Assembly: GCA_021324445.1 (NCBI GenBank) | Contig: JAJPJC010000145.1 | Coordinates: 1 to 35,472, forward strand | Reading direction: 5' to 3' | DNA from: Isosphaeraceae bacterium | Lineage (GTDB): Bacteria > Planctomycetota > Planctomycetia > Isosphaerales > Isosphaeraceae | DNA length: 35,472 bases | Shown: piece after piece, positions 1 to 8,730 of the stretch | Numbering within the stretch: position 1 is the stretch's first letter | How the letters are laid out: each line of letters opens with the position of its first letter | The notes under the pieces: model-generated | Database searches by the model: none | What the model saw: only the letters and a program-made list of their open reading frames with translations | What the model was told of the DNA's origin: nothing | Made by a program: the position numbers and the translations under genes

Positions 1-389
1 CGAGAATCCAACCCCTGGGGCGACGCGGTCACCGGGTGGGGTCCGGCCATCGTCGCAGGGGTCCGACACCCGGCTGCGGGGGGCACACCTCCTCCGCCAT
101 AGGGATTCCGGAGCTGCTTCAGCGCCGCATTGCCTCCGAGCCCGCGGAAATCCAGATCCTGAGGCGATGGAGCGACGGCCCATCCCTGGCTCATCGCCGA
201 TGACGGAGGTCCCGACTGCCGCCTGGGTGACGGTGCCACACCCCCGGCCGATTCACCGGCAGGTTCCAGGGAAATGACGTTTGTGGAGGACGCTGGCGGA
301 GATGCCACCTGCGCCTGAGCAGTCCGCATCCCGATCCCAGCCGCTGCGAACGGGACGAGGAGGATCGTACCGATCTGCTTGATTCTCAT
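1..389 (-). CDS. Secreted protein of unknown function, N-terminal part only
   Basis: This reading frame starts at an ATG (387-389) and stays open to the left edge, giving 129 residues of an unfinished protein. The N-terminus MRIKQIGTILLVPFAAAG, followed by an AQAQ cleavage-like site near residue 27, is a clear Sec signal peptide. The rest is rich in Pro, Ser, Gly and Ala, as in low-complexity exported proteins, and no domain is recognised. An AAGGGG ribosome site sits 8 bases before the ATG. The gene follows tssG on the same strand after 336 bp, so it may be read through from the T6SS operon or have its own promoter. Nothing seen makes it a T6SS effector. The full gene is needed to name it. 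Confidence 0.6.
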   Translation of the reverse strand, partial: MRIKQIGTILLVPFAAAGIGMRTAQAQVASPPASSTNVISLEPAGESAGGVAPSPRRQSGPPSSAMSQGWAVAPSPQDLDFRGLGGNAALKQLRNPYGGGGVPPAAGCRTPATMAGPHPVTASPQGLDS

Positions 390-725
390 GCTCTCGCCCC
401 TTCCCTGGGCACGCTGTGTCCTGTTCCGTCCACCCATTTCTCCGACCTCGCCATCATCGCCTGGATGGTGCAGCCAAGGCAGGGAGTGCCTGGTTCGGAT
501 TCCCGGCCGCTGCGATCGAGGCCATCCGGAAGTGGGTCTCTGGGTTGGAGGGAGCGCCGTGCTCGGTGTGACCACGCAAAGCCTCCCTCCGGACCGCTTC
601 GGACCGAGGCGGTCGGTTGGGGAAACGGCTCGCGCGCGAAATGGTTGTGTCCTGAAGATTGTATCGGCTGTGACGACCGCGAGGATTTCGCCGATTTTGC
701 GGAAAATCGAGAAAACCTGGGACCA
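390..725. other. Intergenic region between tssG and the secreted-protein gene
   Basis: No gene is supported here. Open frames in this stretch are GC-driven and look like no known protein. A TACAAT hexamer on the minus strand (658-663) could be a -10 element for the secreted-protein gene, but no convincing -35 lies 17 bases upstream. The stem-loop at 692-709 is listed separately. Confidence 0.5.
692..709 (-). terminator. Possible stem-loop terminator after tssG
   Basis: A perfect 7-bp stem (CGATTTT/AAAATCG) with a 4-base loop lies 16 bases past the tssG stop codon on the minus strand. The stem is A/T-rich and no clean U-tract follows, so it is a weak candidate for intrinsic termination. It could instead be an RNA 3'-end stabiliser. 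Confidence 0.3.
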
Positions 726-1856
726 TCAGACATCTTCCAGCAGGAAGATCGCGTCGTCGGCCGGGCGATCGCGGGTCGCGCTGGGCATCCAGGTGTTCCA
801 TCCCAGGTAAGGACCGTCGTCGGGATCGGGAGACAATCGGGCGCCTCCCGGGTCGTGGGGACCGCGGGCCGGCCAGACCTCGTGGGGGGGAAGGACCGGC
901 TGGACATCGAAATCCAGCGCCAGGCCGGCGTAGGTGCGCGTGAACTGGCAGAGCGGCCGCAGGGCATCGCCGTTGGGCATCAACGTCCGGAATTGCCGCC
1001 AGGTGAGCGGACCGATGCGGAGGCGGAACTTGCTCTGAACGTCCCAGACGCGGGTGCCGACCACCAGGTTGACGCCGAGCTGGTTGTTGCGCCCCTGGGG
1101 ATTCCGGACACTGGGCATCTCGGCCTGGTCGTCGCGCTCGAGGTTCAACCACTGGCCCTGGCACTGTTGCACGCGGACAGGCATCTCGAGGAAGTCTTCC
1201 AGGGCGCACTCCAGGGCCGTCGCCGACCGGGGGTAGTGGGCGAAGTGTCCGCTGAAGTAGACGAAGGCTTCATCGTCGAGATCGAGGCGGCGGCGCAGGC
1301 CGGGTGTCCCCATCCCCACCAGGCAGAAGAGGCCGCGGGTGACCAGGTCGGGCTGGCGGGCCGGGTCGTCGAGCTGGGAGCGCTCGTAACCGATCGGCAG
1401 GCGGTACTTTTCCCAGGCGCGGTAGAACAGCGAGATCAGCCGGTGGTTGAAGAGATCGAGGAAATCGCGCAGCGCGGCGTCCTTCTGGCGGACCCGCTGG
1501 ACCAGGAGCTCGGTGTAATGGCGCGGCAGCACGCCGCTGGGGCCGGTCAGCCCGAGGAAGGTGACGGTCATCTCCGGGGGAGATGGGGCCTCGGCATCGC
1601 CCTCGGCGCCGGTGCGGTGCCGGAGCTCGCTGATGGCGGCGGCCGGGAAGCTGAGCGCGACCTGGGCGCGGAAGCGGACCAGCTCGCCATCGGCATCGTC
1701 ATGCCCCACCGCCCCCACCGGTGCCGGCTGGTCGCCGCGGCGCTCCCGGCGGCAAAACTCCAGCAGGCGAACGGCTTGGTAGAAGTCGAACCGGTAGGGA
1801 GATTCCCAGAGCGCGCGACTCACACCAGCAAGTTCTCTCCCATCCGCGGAGGCCAT
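726..1856 (-). CDS. tssG: T6SS baseplate subunit TssG (ImpH/VasB)
   Basis: The protein has 376 residues. TssG joins TssE, TssF and TssK in the baseplate wedge that docks the sheath and tail tube onto the membrane complex in the cytoplasm. The N-terminal segment with SPYRFDFYQAVRLLEF (about residues 20-35) is the family signature. The PSGVLPRHYTELL segment and a C-terminal region with LTWRQFRTLMPNG also fit. Length is close to the usual 330-360, with a slightly long tail. The ATG lies inside the end of tssF, a 37-base overlap that suggests translational coupling. It is the last recognised gene of the imp operon. Confidence 0.93.
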   Translation of the reverse strand: MASADGRELAGVSRALWESPYRFDFYQAVRLLEFCRRERRGDQPAPVGAVGHDDADGELVRFRAQVALSFPAAAISELRHRTGAEGDAEAPSPPEMTVTFLGLTGPSGVLPRHYTELLVQRVRQKDAALRDFLDLFNHRLISLFYRAWEKYRLPIGYERSQLDDPARQPDLVTRGLFCLVGMGTPGLRRRLDLDDEAFVYFSGHFAHYPRSATALECALEDFLEMPVRVQQCQGQWLNLERDDQAEMPSVRNPQGRNNQLGVNLVVGTRVWDVQSKFRLRIGPLTWRQFRTLMPNGDALRPLCQFTRTYAGLALDFDVQPVLPPHEVWPARGPHDPGGARLSPDPDDGPYLGWNTWMPSATRDRPADDAIFLLEDV

Positions 1857-3658
1857 CGCCGCAGCTCCCCTTCACGCCCCTTGACGGTGGCAATCAGTTT
1901 CGTGAACGAGTTCAGGGTGCAATACAGGGCCAGGAAGCGTTCCAGCACGCTGGCGAAGAGGAACAGCCCGCCGCCGGTGAACCGATCCTCGTCCAGCCGG
2001 ATGGTCACCTCGATGCCTCGGCAGAAGGCCAGCGGACCCTCGGTCCGGACCGGACCGACGACGCGCCGACCCCGGACGCTGAGCAAGCCGTCGATCTGCC
2101 CGCGCGTCTCCTCCGAGTCCTTGAAATCATACAGTTTGAGGATCTCGCGGAACGATTCCGCCTGGTCGTCATCGACCAGGGAGAGGTGATTCAGCGCCAG
2201 GTGGGAGATCAGCCGCCACTGCGCCCCGTGGCCCAGCTCGGGGCGGAGGGTCCGCGTCGGCGGCGTCAGGCAGCGGATCCGCGCCACCAGCCCCTTCCCC
2301 TGGGTCATCTCCAGCCGGGGCTGATCCCCACCAAACGGGAGCCGTTCGGGCAAGTCGCGGTTCAAGCAGGTGGTCTCGACGTCGAGCGTCCAGTTCGCCG
2401 GCGCCGAGGGTCGGAACTTCAGGTCGACCAGCGCGATCGACACATCCGTCCCGCTGTCGCCGACGACCCCGGATTCCTCGGCCCGCCGCCGCGTCGCGTG
2501 CCAGTACCGCGTCTCGGCAGCCCGATCGACGGCATGTTTCACCGAGAAGAACGGGCGGTATTCCACCGGGCTGCCCTGGGGAGGCGTCGCGACGACACGG
2601 TCGATCGAGTAGATCTCGTAAGCCAGCGGCAACCGGCGATCCGGCACCACCGGCAGCTCGAAATCCGTGTGAGTCAACGAGATCGTCTCGGCCCGCTGCT
2701 TGAACAGGTTGATGATCGGCGTGCAGCCCAGCGGGAACGTCTGCGCCGTGACGGTCCGGACCAGCTCCGGGACCGACCGGTTCAGGAACAGGTAGACCTC
2801 CAACTGCTGGCCCAGGTCGGCGAGAGCCCGCTGAGGCAGCACCAGGTCGACGAACAGGAACTTCTGGGGGAAGGCGAAGTACTCGGTCAGCAGCCGGTAT
2901 CCCAGGAAGGACCGGGCCGGGTAGGAGAGCAAGCCCTCGTCCCGCTCGAAGCCCACCGCACGCACGCAATCGCGCTCCAGCAGCGTCGGCTGAGGGTCCC
3001 GGGCCGAGCCGGCCACCGCCACGCCGATCGTGTGATTGAGGAGCAGCTCGTAGAGCCGATGCACGTTGTGCGGCTGGCCCCGCAGGAACAGCCGGAGCAC
3101 GTCCAGACCCATCGCCGCGAACGTGATCTCCTTGGTCAGGGAGGCCAGGCTCAGCCGGAGCACCGCGGTGGCCTCTCCGGAGTACGGTGTCTCGGGCGCC
3201 ACGAACGGCGCCTCCGCCAGCCCGGCCTGCTTCAGCTCGATCGGCCAGAGGGTGACCGGGTAGCACGTCCGGAACTGGCAGGGCTTCCCCTCGATCAACT
3301 CGGTCTGGAGCTCGGTATGTCGCGGGATCACGTGCCCCTTGGTCAACTGGACCTGCTCCGGGTCGAGCTGGAACTGCACGATGGCCATCGATGGGACCGG
3401 GGCCAGGTAATGCGGGTAAATGAGATTCAGCAGCGATTCGGTGATCTCCGGGAGATCGTCATCGAGCTTGAGGCGAATGCGCGCGGTCAGATAGGCGAAC
3501 GCCTCGATCAAGCGCTCGACGTGGGGATCATCGGCGGCGTCGTCGGCGCTGAGCCGCAGCCGCTCGGCGATCTTGGGATGCGATCGGGCGAAGGAATTGG
3601 CCAGCTCACGAATGAAACGGAGCTCCCGGTTGTAATAATCCAGCAGCTCGTCAGGCAT
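1820..3658 (-). CDS. tssF: T6SS baseplate subunit TssF (ImpG/VasA)
   Basis: The protein has 612 residues, the normal length for TssF, the major wedge protein of the T6SS baseplate. The opening MPDELLDYYNRELRFIREL, then a stretch ending in DDPHVERLIEAFAYL and LPEITESLLNLIYPHYL (about residues 40-85), is the typical family N-terminus. The C-terminus carries GGGLFLFASVLERFLALY and a conserved KGREGELRRWP segment. The ATG overlaps the tssE stop by 8 bases and the 3' end overlaps tssG by 37. This compact packing keeps TssE, F and G co-translated, as suits parts of one wedge. No frameshift or missing region was noticed. Confidence 0.95.
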   Translation of the reverse strand: MPDELLDYYNRELRFIRELANSFARSHPKIAERLRLSADDAADDPHVERLIEAFAYLTARIRLKLDDDLPEITESLLNLIYPHYLAPVPSMAIVQFQLDPEQVQLTKGHVIPRHTELQTELIEGKPCQFRTCYPVTLWPIELKQAGLAEAPFVAPETPYSGEATAVLRLSLASLTKEITFAAMGLDVLRLFLRGQPHNVHRLYELLLNHTIGVAVAGSARDPQPTLLERDCVRAVGFERDEGLLSYPARSFLGYRLLTEYFAFPQKFLFVDLVLPQRALADLGQQLEVYLFLNRSVPELVRTVTAQTFPLGCTPIINLFKQRAETISLTHTDFELPVVPDRRLPLAYEIYSIDRVVATPPQGSPVEYRPFFSVKHAVDRAAETRYWHATRRRAEESGVVGDSGTDVSIALVDLKFRPSAPANWTLDVETTCLNRDLPERLPFGGDQPRLEMTQGKGLVARIRCLTPPTRTLRPELGHGAQWRLISHLALNHLSLVDDDQAESFREILKLYDFKDSEETRGQIDGLLSVRGRRVVGPVRTEGPLAFCRGIEVTIRLDEDRFTGGGLFLFASVLERFLALYCTLNSFTKLIATVKGREGELRRWPPRMGENLLV

Positions 3659-4148
3659 TCGCCTCCCCCTTCACTTCGAACGACCCGTCCGCCAGCCGCA
3701 GGGTCGAGTCGAACGCGATCGGCTCGGGGGCCGGCTCGGCCTGCAACATGGCGTCGATATGGAACCGGATCGTGCGGTCGATCGCCTGGGGCGTATCGAT
3801 CAGCTTCACCCGCAGCTTCTTGAGCCGCGTCTCATACTGCCTCAGCACGGTCTCGATCGTCTTGCGAAACTCCTCGCGATCCTTGGGCGAGACCGGCGAG
3901 GCACCCGTCATGTCGGGGATGCCGTAATTGACCAGCGACTTCTTCAGATGCTTCAGCTCCGGTGCCGTGGGGACGCAGCGGATCCGCGTGTTGAGGAGGT
4001 TCTCCAGGTCGCGCCGCACCGACTGCTTCAAGTCGCGCAGCAACTGGTTGCGGCTCCGCGGCGCCTCGCGGCGAACCTCGGGCTCGTGGTCGATCAGCCG
4101 GTCGAGGACCGACGGGAGCAGTGGTTGGTCGGGCCGGATCTCGGGCAT
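3651..4148 (-). CDS. tssE: T6SS baseplate subunit TssE (ImpF, gp25-like)
   Basis: The 165-residue product matches TssE, the gp25/lysozyme-like baseplate protein that nucleates sheath polymerisation. An N-terminal PLLPSVLDRLID is followed by the gp25 core, with LLRDLKQSVRRDLENLLNTR (about residues 34-53), LKKSLVNYGIPDM and an FRKTIETVLRQYETRLKKLRV region. The gene starts 14 bases after tagJ and its stop overlaps the tssF start. The ATG at 4148 has only an A-rich stretch upstream and no strong Shine-Dalgarno, so it may depend on ribosomes arriving from tagJ. Confidence 0.93.
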   Translation of the reverse strand: MPEIRPDQPLLPSVLDRLIDHEPEVRREAPRSRNQLLRDLKQSVRRDLENLLNTRIRCVPTAPELKHLKKSLVNYGIPDMTGASPVSPKDREEFRKTIETVLRQYETRLKKLRVKLIDTPQAIDRTIRFHIDAMLQAEPAPEPIAFDSTLRLADGSFEVKGEANA

Positions 4149-4162
4149 ATGCTGTCTTTTCT

Positions 4163-5002
4163 TTACTCACCACTGGCCACTGTCGACTCGCCGCCCGATG
4201 CCGAGAAGGTGACAGTCTGGATCTCGAGGATCGAGGTCGCCTCTTCGCCGACCAGGAAGGTGCGCTGGCCGACGCCGCGGACCGGGGTGCCGTCGCCGCC
4301 GCGCCAGTCGGTGGCGCGGCCGAGCCGGAGCATGTCGTCGGTTTCGGCCGCCGAGCCCGGATAGAGCACCGGGCAGAAGACCTCGATGTCGGCCCCGTCG
4401 CGGAGGACCAGGTGGGTCCGCCGCCAGAGCAGGTCGCGCGGCCGCACGGGCTCGCGAAACTCGATCGTCGCGATCCGCCCCAGCGGGACCCAGTAATACT
4501 GGCCGTTCATCGTCAGGGCCTCGAGGATGCCTGCGGCCAGGTCGTCCAGGTCGCGGAAGTCCGCGAACGGCTGGCCGTTGCAGGCGCCGGCCAGCTTGGG
4601 CCGCTGCTCCTCGGCCTGGGCGAGCAGGCCGACCGCCTCGGCCAGCGCCCCCTCGCGGACCCGGATGGCCGCCTCCAGGAGCAGCCGCACCGCGGCGTCC
4701 GGCTGGCCCGAGAACTCGGGCATTCGGCCCTGAGTCCAGACGTCCTGCCGCGCCTGCTCGGCTCGAATCAGGTGCCGGAACAACATGATCAGCGCCATCG
4801 CCTGCGGGTCGTTCTGACCCAGCGCCGATAATTGATTGTCGGCGCGTTCCAGCTCGCCGGAGAAGCTGAGCAGCTCCGCCAGGAGCAGCCGCCGCGCCGT
4901 GTCCCTGGGGTGCTCGCGCACGTCCGCCAGCGACGCCGTCACGGCCTCACGCAACCGACCAGCCTCGAACAATTCATGAGCATTCACGGTCAAAACCCCC
5001 AT
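4163..5002 (-). CDS. tagJ: T6SS accessory protein TagJ/ImpE
   Basis: This 279-residue protein matches the ImpE/TagJ family. TagJ in Pseudomonas aeruginosa binds the N-terminus of TssB and is thought to link sheath and ClpV. The N-terminal half is helical and TPR-like (ELFEAGRLREAVTASLADVREHPRD, then RLLLAELLSFSGELERADNQL). The C-terminal half has the family core GQPFADFRDLDD, NGQYYWVPLGRI and RPRDLLWRRTHL, near residues 145-215. Its ATG shares one base with the tssC2 stop (TGATG), so the two are probably translationally coupled. The last ten or so residues are Ser/Gly-rich and not conserved. Confidence 0.92.
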   Translation of the reverse strand: MGVLTVNAHELFEAGRLREAVTASLADVREHPRDTARRLLLAELLSFSGELERADNQLSALGQNDPQAMALIMLFRHLIRAEQARQDVWTQGRMPEFSGQPDAAVRLLLEAAIRVREGALAEAVGLLAQAEEQRPKLAGACNGQPFADFRDLDDLAAGILEALTMNGQYYWVPLGRIATIEFREPVRPRDLLWRRTHLVLRDGADIEVFCPVLYPGSAAETDDMLRLGRATDWRGGDGTPVRGVGQRTFLVGEEATSILEIQTVTFSASGGESTVASGE

Positions 5003-6396
5003 CAGCCGGCTCGACCCTCGGCAAGCCTGGTCGAGAGCCTTACGGACATGAACATCTGGTCAAGTTGATAGTGGGGCCGCAAGTGGATCTGGCAGGTATA
5101 GCTTCCCGGCCGGTCGGGCAGCTCGCGCACCTGGACCCTGGCCTCGCGCAGCGGATACCGCGCCTTGGTCTCCGGCCCGGCGTGATCCGAGCCCGTCACA
5201 TAGTTCTGAAGCCACTTGCGCAGCTCGTCTTCGCAGATCTCCGGAGTGATCGCCGAGCCGGTCATGTCGCGCGCGAGGACCTTGATGTAATGGGCAAACC
5301 GCGCCACGCAGAGCATGTACTGGAGCATGGTGGAGAGCCGTGCGTTGGCGGTCGCGCGGGGGTCGTCGTAGGTTGCCGGCCTCTGGATCGATTGGTTGCT
5401 GTAGAAGGCCGAGAACTCCGTGTCGTGGCAATGGCAGAGCGGGATGAAGCCCAGCTCGCTGATCCCTTTCTCCTGGGAGTCGGTGATGATCACGTCGGTC
5501 GAGCACTTGGTGGCCACGCCGAGCCGGTCGGTCGCGAACGAATGGATGGGCAGCCCGCTGACCAGCCCCGCGTCATCCAGGCAGACCTTGACCCCGCGGG
5601 AATCCACGCCGGTCCGGACACCCCGAATATCCGCCAGCCACTGAGAATGAACAAAGCTGCGGACCACGACCGCCCCGAGGGCGTACACGGCGTTCCCCCA
5701 GAGATACTTGCTGCGGTCCGGTCCGGCGACGTCCTCGCGCAGTCCCAGACCGTCGCGCGGCGCCCCCGGCGTGCCGTAGGGCAGCCGCATCAAGATGCGC
5801 GGCAGGGTCAGGCCCACGAACCGGGAATCCTCGGCCTGACGCAAGCTGCGCCACCGGATGTAGTCCACCTGCTCGAAGATCTTGGTCAGGTCCAGCGACC
5901 GCTCCAGCTCGGTGAAGCTGTCCAGGCCCAAGAACGAGGGATGGACCCCCGTGAGGAACGGTGCGAACGCCGCCGCCGCCACCCCCGCGACCTTCGCCAG
6001 GGCCTCCAGGTCATCGGTCGGATGATCGGCGCTGGGACGGTGATGGATCTCATAGTCCCCCAGGAGCAACCCATACGGCTCGCCCCCGGGGTGGCCGAAC
6101 TCCGCCTCGTAGACCTTCCGGAACAGATGGCTCTGGTCGAACTCCAGCGCGCGATTCTGGTCGGCGACCAGCTCGGCCCAGGTCAGGTTCAGGACCTTGA
6201 GCTTGACCGTGTGATCGTCCGGCAGCCTCTCCACCAGGTATTTCAGCCCGCGCCAGGACGCCTCCAACCTCTGGAACGCGGGATGATGCAGAATCACATT
6301 GACCTGCCGCGCGATCAGGTCATCCAGCCGGGCGATTTCTCGGCCCAGCCGGCGGGCGATCTCCTCGTTGGTTCTGAGTCCCTGGCCAGTCGTCAT
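5002..6396 (-). CDS. Second TssC-like sheath protein (ImpD type)
   Basis: The 464-residue protein is a TssC/EvpB-family paralogue next to the regular tssC. Shared landmarks include [66 protein letters not shown] and FAHYIKVLARDMTG. It is about 47 residues shorter at the N-terminus than TssC (the ILHHP motif is at residue 35 against 82). It thus lacks most of the N-terminal arm that links neighbouring protomers in sheath structures. The position between tssC and tagJ is that of ImpD in Rhizobium-type imp loci. Its GGAG ribosome site (6405-6408, 8 bases before the ATG) lies inside the arm of a long palindrome. Whether it enters the sheath, caps it or acts elsewhere is not known from sequence. 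Confidence 0.9.
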   Translation of the reverse strand: MTTGQGLRTNEEIARRLGREIARLDDLIARQVNVILHHPAFQRLEASWRGLKYLVERLPDDHTVKLKVLNLTWAELVADQNRALEFDQSHLFRKVYEAEFGHPGGEPYGLLLGDYEIHHRPSADHPTDDLEALAKVAGVAAAAFAPFLTGVHPSFLGLDSFTELERSLDLTKIFEQVDYIRWRSLRQAEDSRFVGLTLPRILMRLPYGTPGAPRDGLGLREDVAGPDRSKYLWGNAVYALGAVVVRSFVHSQWLADIRGVRTGVDSRGVKVCLDDAGLVSGLPIHSFATDRLGVATKCSTDVIITDSQEKGISELGFIPLCHCHDTEFSAFYSNQSIQRPATYDDPRATANARLSTMLQYMLCVARFAHYIKVLARDMTGSAITPEICEDELRKWLQNYVTGSDHAGPETKARYPLREARVQVRELPDRPGSYTCQIHLRPHYQLDQMFMSVRLSTRLAEGRAG

Positions 6397-6403
6397 GAGG
6401 ATT

Positions 6404-6499
6404 ACTCCGGCAAGGAAGGAATTGGCGTGGTTCAGGCTTTCCAGCCTGACGTCCCAAGGCTGTCAGGCCGGAAAGCCTGACCTACTTCCTTGCCGGAGT
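6404..6499. repeat. Nested palindrome between tssC and tssC2 (copy A)
   Basis: The outer arms are 15-bp perfect inverted repeats (6404-6418 and 6485-6499, ACTCCGGCAAGGAAG and its complement). Inside lie inverted arms at 6432-6450 and 6462-6480 with 18 of 19 bases paired, separated by 11 bases. Each inner arm is itself near-palindromic (TCAGGCT...AGCCTGA), so single-stranded forms can make a long hairpin or a three-way cruciform. The tssC2 Shine-Dalgarno is part of the outer arm. A second element with the same TCAGGCT/AGCCTGA core and the same 11-base centre is at 33805-33863. Confidence 0.85.
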
Positions 6500-6512
6500 C
6501 ATCCGACCAAGC

Positions 6513-7994
6513 TCAGCCCTGCGCCTTGGGCAAGTTGGCGACCATCGACAGCGCGGCGGTCAGCTCCTCGAACTGCAGCCAGGGCCGCATCCAGACCTGG
6601 GCGGTGTAGGAGCCCGGCGCGCCGGGAACTTCCTTGACGGCGACCTTGGCCTCGCGGAGGGGGTACTTGGCCTTGGTCTCCTGGCCGGCCTTCTCGTTGG
6701 AGTTGACGTAATTCTTGATCCAGCGGTTCAGGTCGTCTTCGATATTGCCGGCCTCCTTGAACGAGCCGATCATATCGCGGGCCATGACCTTGAGATAGTG
6801 GGCAAACCGCGAGGTGGCCATGATGTAGGGCATCCGCGCCGAGATCGCCGCGTTGGCGGTGGCCTCGGGGCGGTCGAACTTCTTGGGCTTCTGCGCGGTC
6901 TGGCCGCCGAAGAACACGGCGTAGTCGGTGTTCTTGTAGTGGCACAACGGCAGGAAGCCCAGCTTGCTCAGCTCCGCCTCGCGGCGGTCGGTGATGCCCA
7001 GCTCGGTGGGGCACTTGAGGTCCTTGTCCCCGTCGTCGCTGGTGAAGGTAAACGCCGGCAGGCCCTCGACCTTGCCCCCACCCTCGGCCCCCCGGATGGC
7101 GACGCAGATGCCGTACTTGGCGAAGGCGTCGGTGAGCTTGGTTCCCATCACGTAGGCCGCGTTCATCCAGGTAAAGTGGTTGTGGGGGACCGGCTTGCTG
7201 GGATCGACCTCCTCGAAGGCGAACTCCTCGATCGGCTTGGTGTTGGCGCCGTAGGGCGTGCGCGCCAGCACGCGGGGCATCACCAAGGTCACGAACCGCG
7301 AGTCCTCCGAGTCGCGGAAGGACCGCCACTTGGTGTACTCGATGGACGTGAAGATCTTCTCCAGGTCGCGCGGCTTGGACAGCTCCTGCCAGTCATCGAA
7401 GCCGAAGAGCTGGGGCGCGGCGGCCGAGACGAACGGCGCGAACGCCGCCGCCGCCACGTTGGACATCTTCGACAGCAGGTCGATATCCTCCGGGTGGTTG
7501 GAGAACTCATAGTCGCCGATCAGCGCCCCATAGGGCTCGCCGCCGGCCATGCCGTACTCCTGCTCGTACAGCTTCTTGAAGATCTGGCTCTGATCGAACT
7601 CGACCGCCTTGTCGACGTCCTTGAACAGCTCGCGCTTGGTGACGTTGAACACCTTGATCTTGAGCGTGGCGCTGGTCTCGCTGTTCATGACCAGGTAATT
7701 GAGCCCCCGCCAGGACCCCTCCAGCTTCTGGAAGTCGGGATGGTGGAGGATGGCGGCCAACTGGGTCGAGAGCTTCTCGTCCAGGGCCTTGACGGCGGCC
7801 GTGATCGTCTTGGTGACGTTCCGGTCGTACTTGACGACGCCGGCCAGCGCCTGGTCTACCAGCGTGCCGATCAGCTCCTGGGCGCGGGGGCGCTCGGTCT
7901 GCTTGGTCGCGTTGATGATGTCATCCAGGCTGATCTCCTGGACCTGGGCTGCGGCCGCACCGGGTGCGGACTGGACTTGTTCGCCGGTACTCAT
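6513..7994 (-). CDS. tssC: T6SS contractile sheath large subunit TssC (VipB)
   Basis: This is a full-length TssC of 493 residues. With TssB it forms the contractile sheath around the Hcp tube. The start is the ATG at 7994 (MSTGEQ), which overlaps the tssB stop as ATGA; an in-frame extension upstream of it would only run through tssB in another frame. Landmarks are [11 protein letters not shown] (about residues 21-31), [20 protein letters not shown] (82-101), [59 protein letters not shown] and [16 protein letters not shown], all typical of the family. The N-terminal arm that is missing from the second copy is present here. Confidence 0.96.
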   Translation of the reverse strand: MSTGEQVQSAPGAAAAQVQEISLDDIINATKQTERPRAQELIGTLVDQALAGVVKYDRNVTKTITAAVKALDEKLSTQLAAILHHPDFQKLEGSWRGLNYLVMNSETSATLKIKVFNVTKRELFKDVDKAVEFDQSQIFKKLYEQEYGMAGGEPYGALIGDYEFSNHPEDIDLLSKMSNVAAAAFAPFVSAAAPQLFGFDDWQELSKPRDLEKIFTSIEYTKWRSFRDSEDSRFVTLVMPRVLARTPYGANTKPIEEFAFEEVDPSKPVPHNHFTWMNAAYVMGTKLTDAFAKYGICVAIRGAEGGGKVEGLPAFTFTSDDGDKDLKCPTELGITDRREAELSKLGFLPLCHYKNTDYAVFFGGQTAQKPKKFDRPEATANAAISARMPYIMATSRFAHYLKVMARDMIGSFKEAGNIEDDLNRWIKNYVNSNEKAGQETKAKYPLREAKVAVKEVPGAPGSYTAQVWMRPWLQFEELTAALSMVANLPKAQG

Positions 7995-8518
7995 TCTTTC
8001 GCCTCCGCATCTGAAGACCCTGTCGAACCGAGGGACTCTGACAACTTGTTCATGGCGTCCTTGTCCTGGAGGATCTTCTCGAGCAGGCCCTCCAGCTCGT
8101 CGGAGCGATCGACCTTGGTCAGGAGGTCGCGGAGCTTGTCGCGCGTCTCCAGCAACTTCTTCAGAGGCTCGACCTGCTCGACGATCCGGCCCGGCTCGAA
8201 GTCCGCCATCGAGTTGAACTGGAGCTTGACGCCCAGCTCGCTCTGGTCGCCCTTGAGGGTGTTCTCCACTTTGAACTCCAACCCGGGCGTCATCCGCGCC
8301 ATGACGTCGTCGAAGTTGTCGCGGTCGATCTGGATGAATTTGCGGTCCTTCAGCGGCTTCAGCGGCTGGGTCGACTTGCCGGAGAAATCGCCGAGCACTC
8401 CCACCACGAACGGGAGTTCTTTCTCGACGACCGCCCCCTCGGTCTCGACCTTGTAAGTGATGTGAACGCGAGGCTTGCGCACCCGGCTCAACTTGTCGTG
8501 GATGCTGGCGGAAGACAT
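7991..8518 (-). CDS. tssB: T6SS contractile sheath small subunit TssB (VipA)
   Basis: The product has 175 residues and matches TssB, the small sheath protein. The ATG at 8518 gives the typical start [20 protein letters not shown]; a frame beginning six codons earlier would need TTG. GGGAG lies upstream (8531-8535) at a long but usable spacing. The family block [15 protein letters not shown] (about residues 33-47) is followed by [14 protein letters not shown] and the C-terminal helix region [22 protein letters not shown]. The 212 bp between tssA and this gene hold no gene. They contain a small CGACGG/CCGTCG hairpin (8690-8705) and could carry a promoter for the sheath genes. Confidence 0.95.
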   Translation of the reverse strand: MSSASIHDKLSRVRKPRVHITYKVETEGAVVEKELPFVVGVLGDFSGKSTQPLKPLKDRKFIQIDRDNFDDVMARMTPGLEFKVENTLKGDQSELGVKLQFNSMADFEPGRIVEQVEPLKKLLETRDKLRDLLTKVDRSDELEGLLEKILQDKDAMNKLSESLGSTGSSDAEAKE

Positions 8519-8730
8519 AGCGGTGATGACTCCCAAACAAAAGTGACCGATCAGGAAAGCCAGGCTCCCGGTGCAACCGAGAACACGCGCGTTTGCTACC
8601 GAGCCGGTCGGATCAGGCGACGCTGGATCGACCGGGCCCGATGACCTCTCCCCAGGCGACCGCGAGCGCGTGGGTCGACCGTCTTACTCCGACGGTGAAC
8701 CGTCGTGACGCTTGCCCGCGGATCCGACGC

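Noticed and set aside
465..4831. Long plus-strand open frames antisense to tssG, tssF, tssE and tagJ
   Set aside because: They mirror well-supported T6SS genes and have biased, domainless translations rich in Arg, Gln, Glu and Gly.
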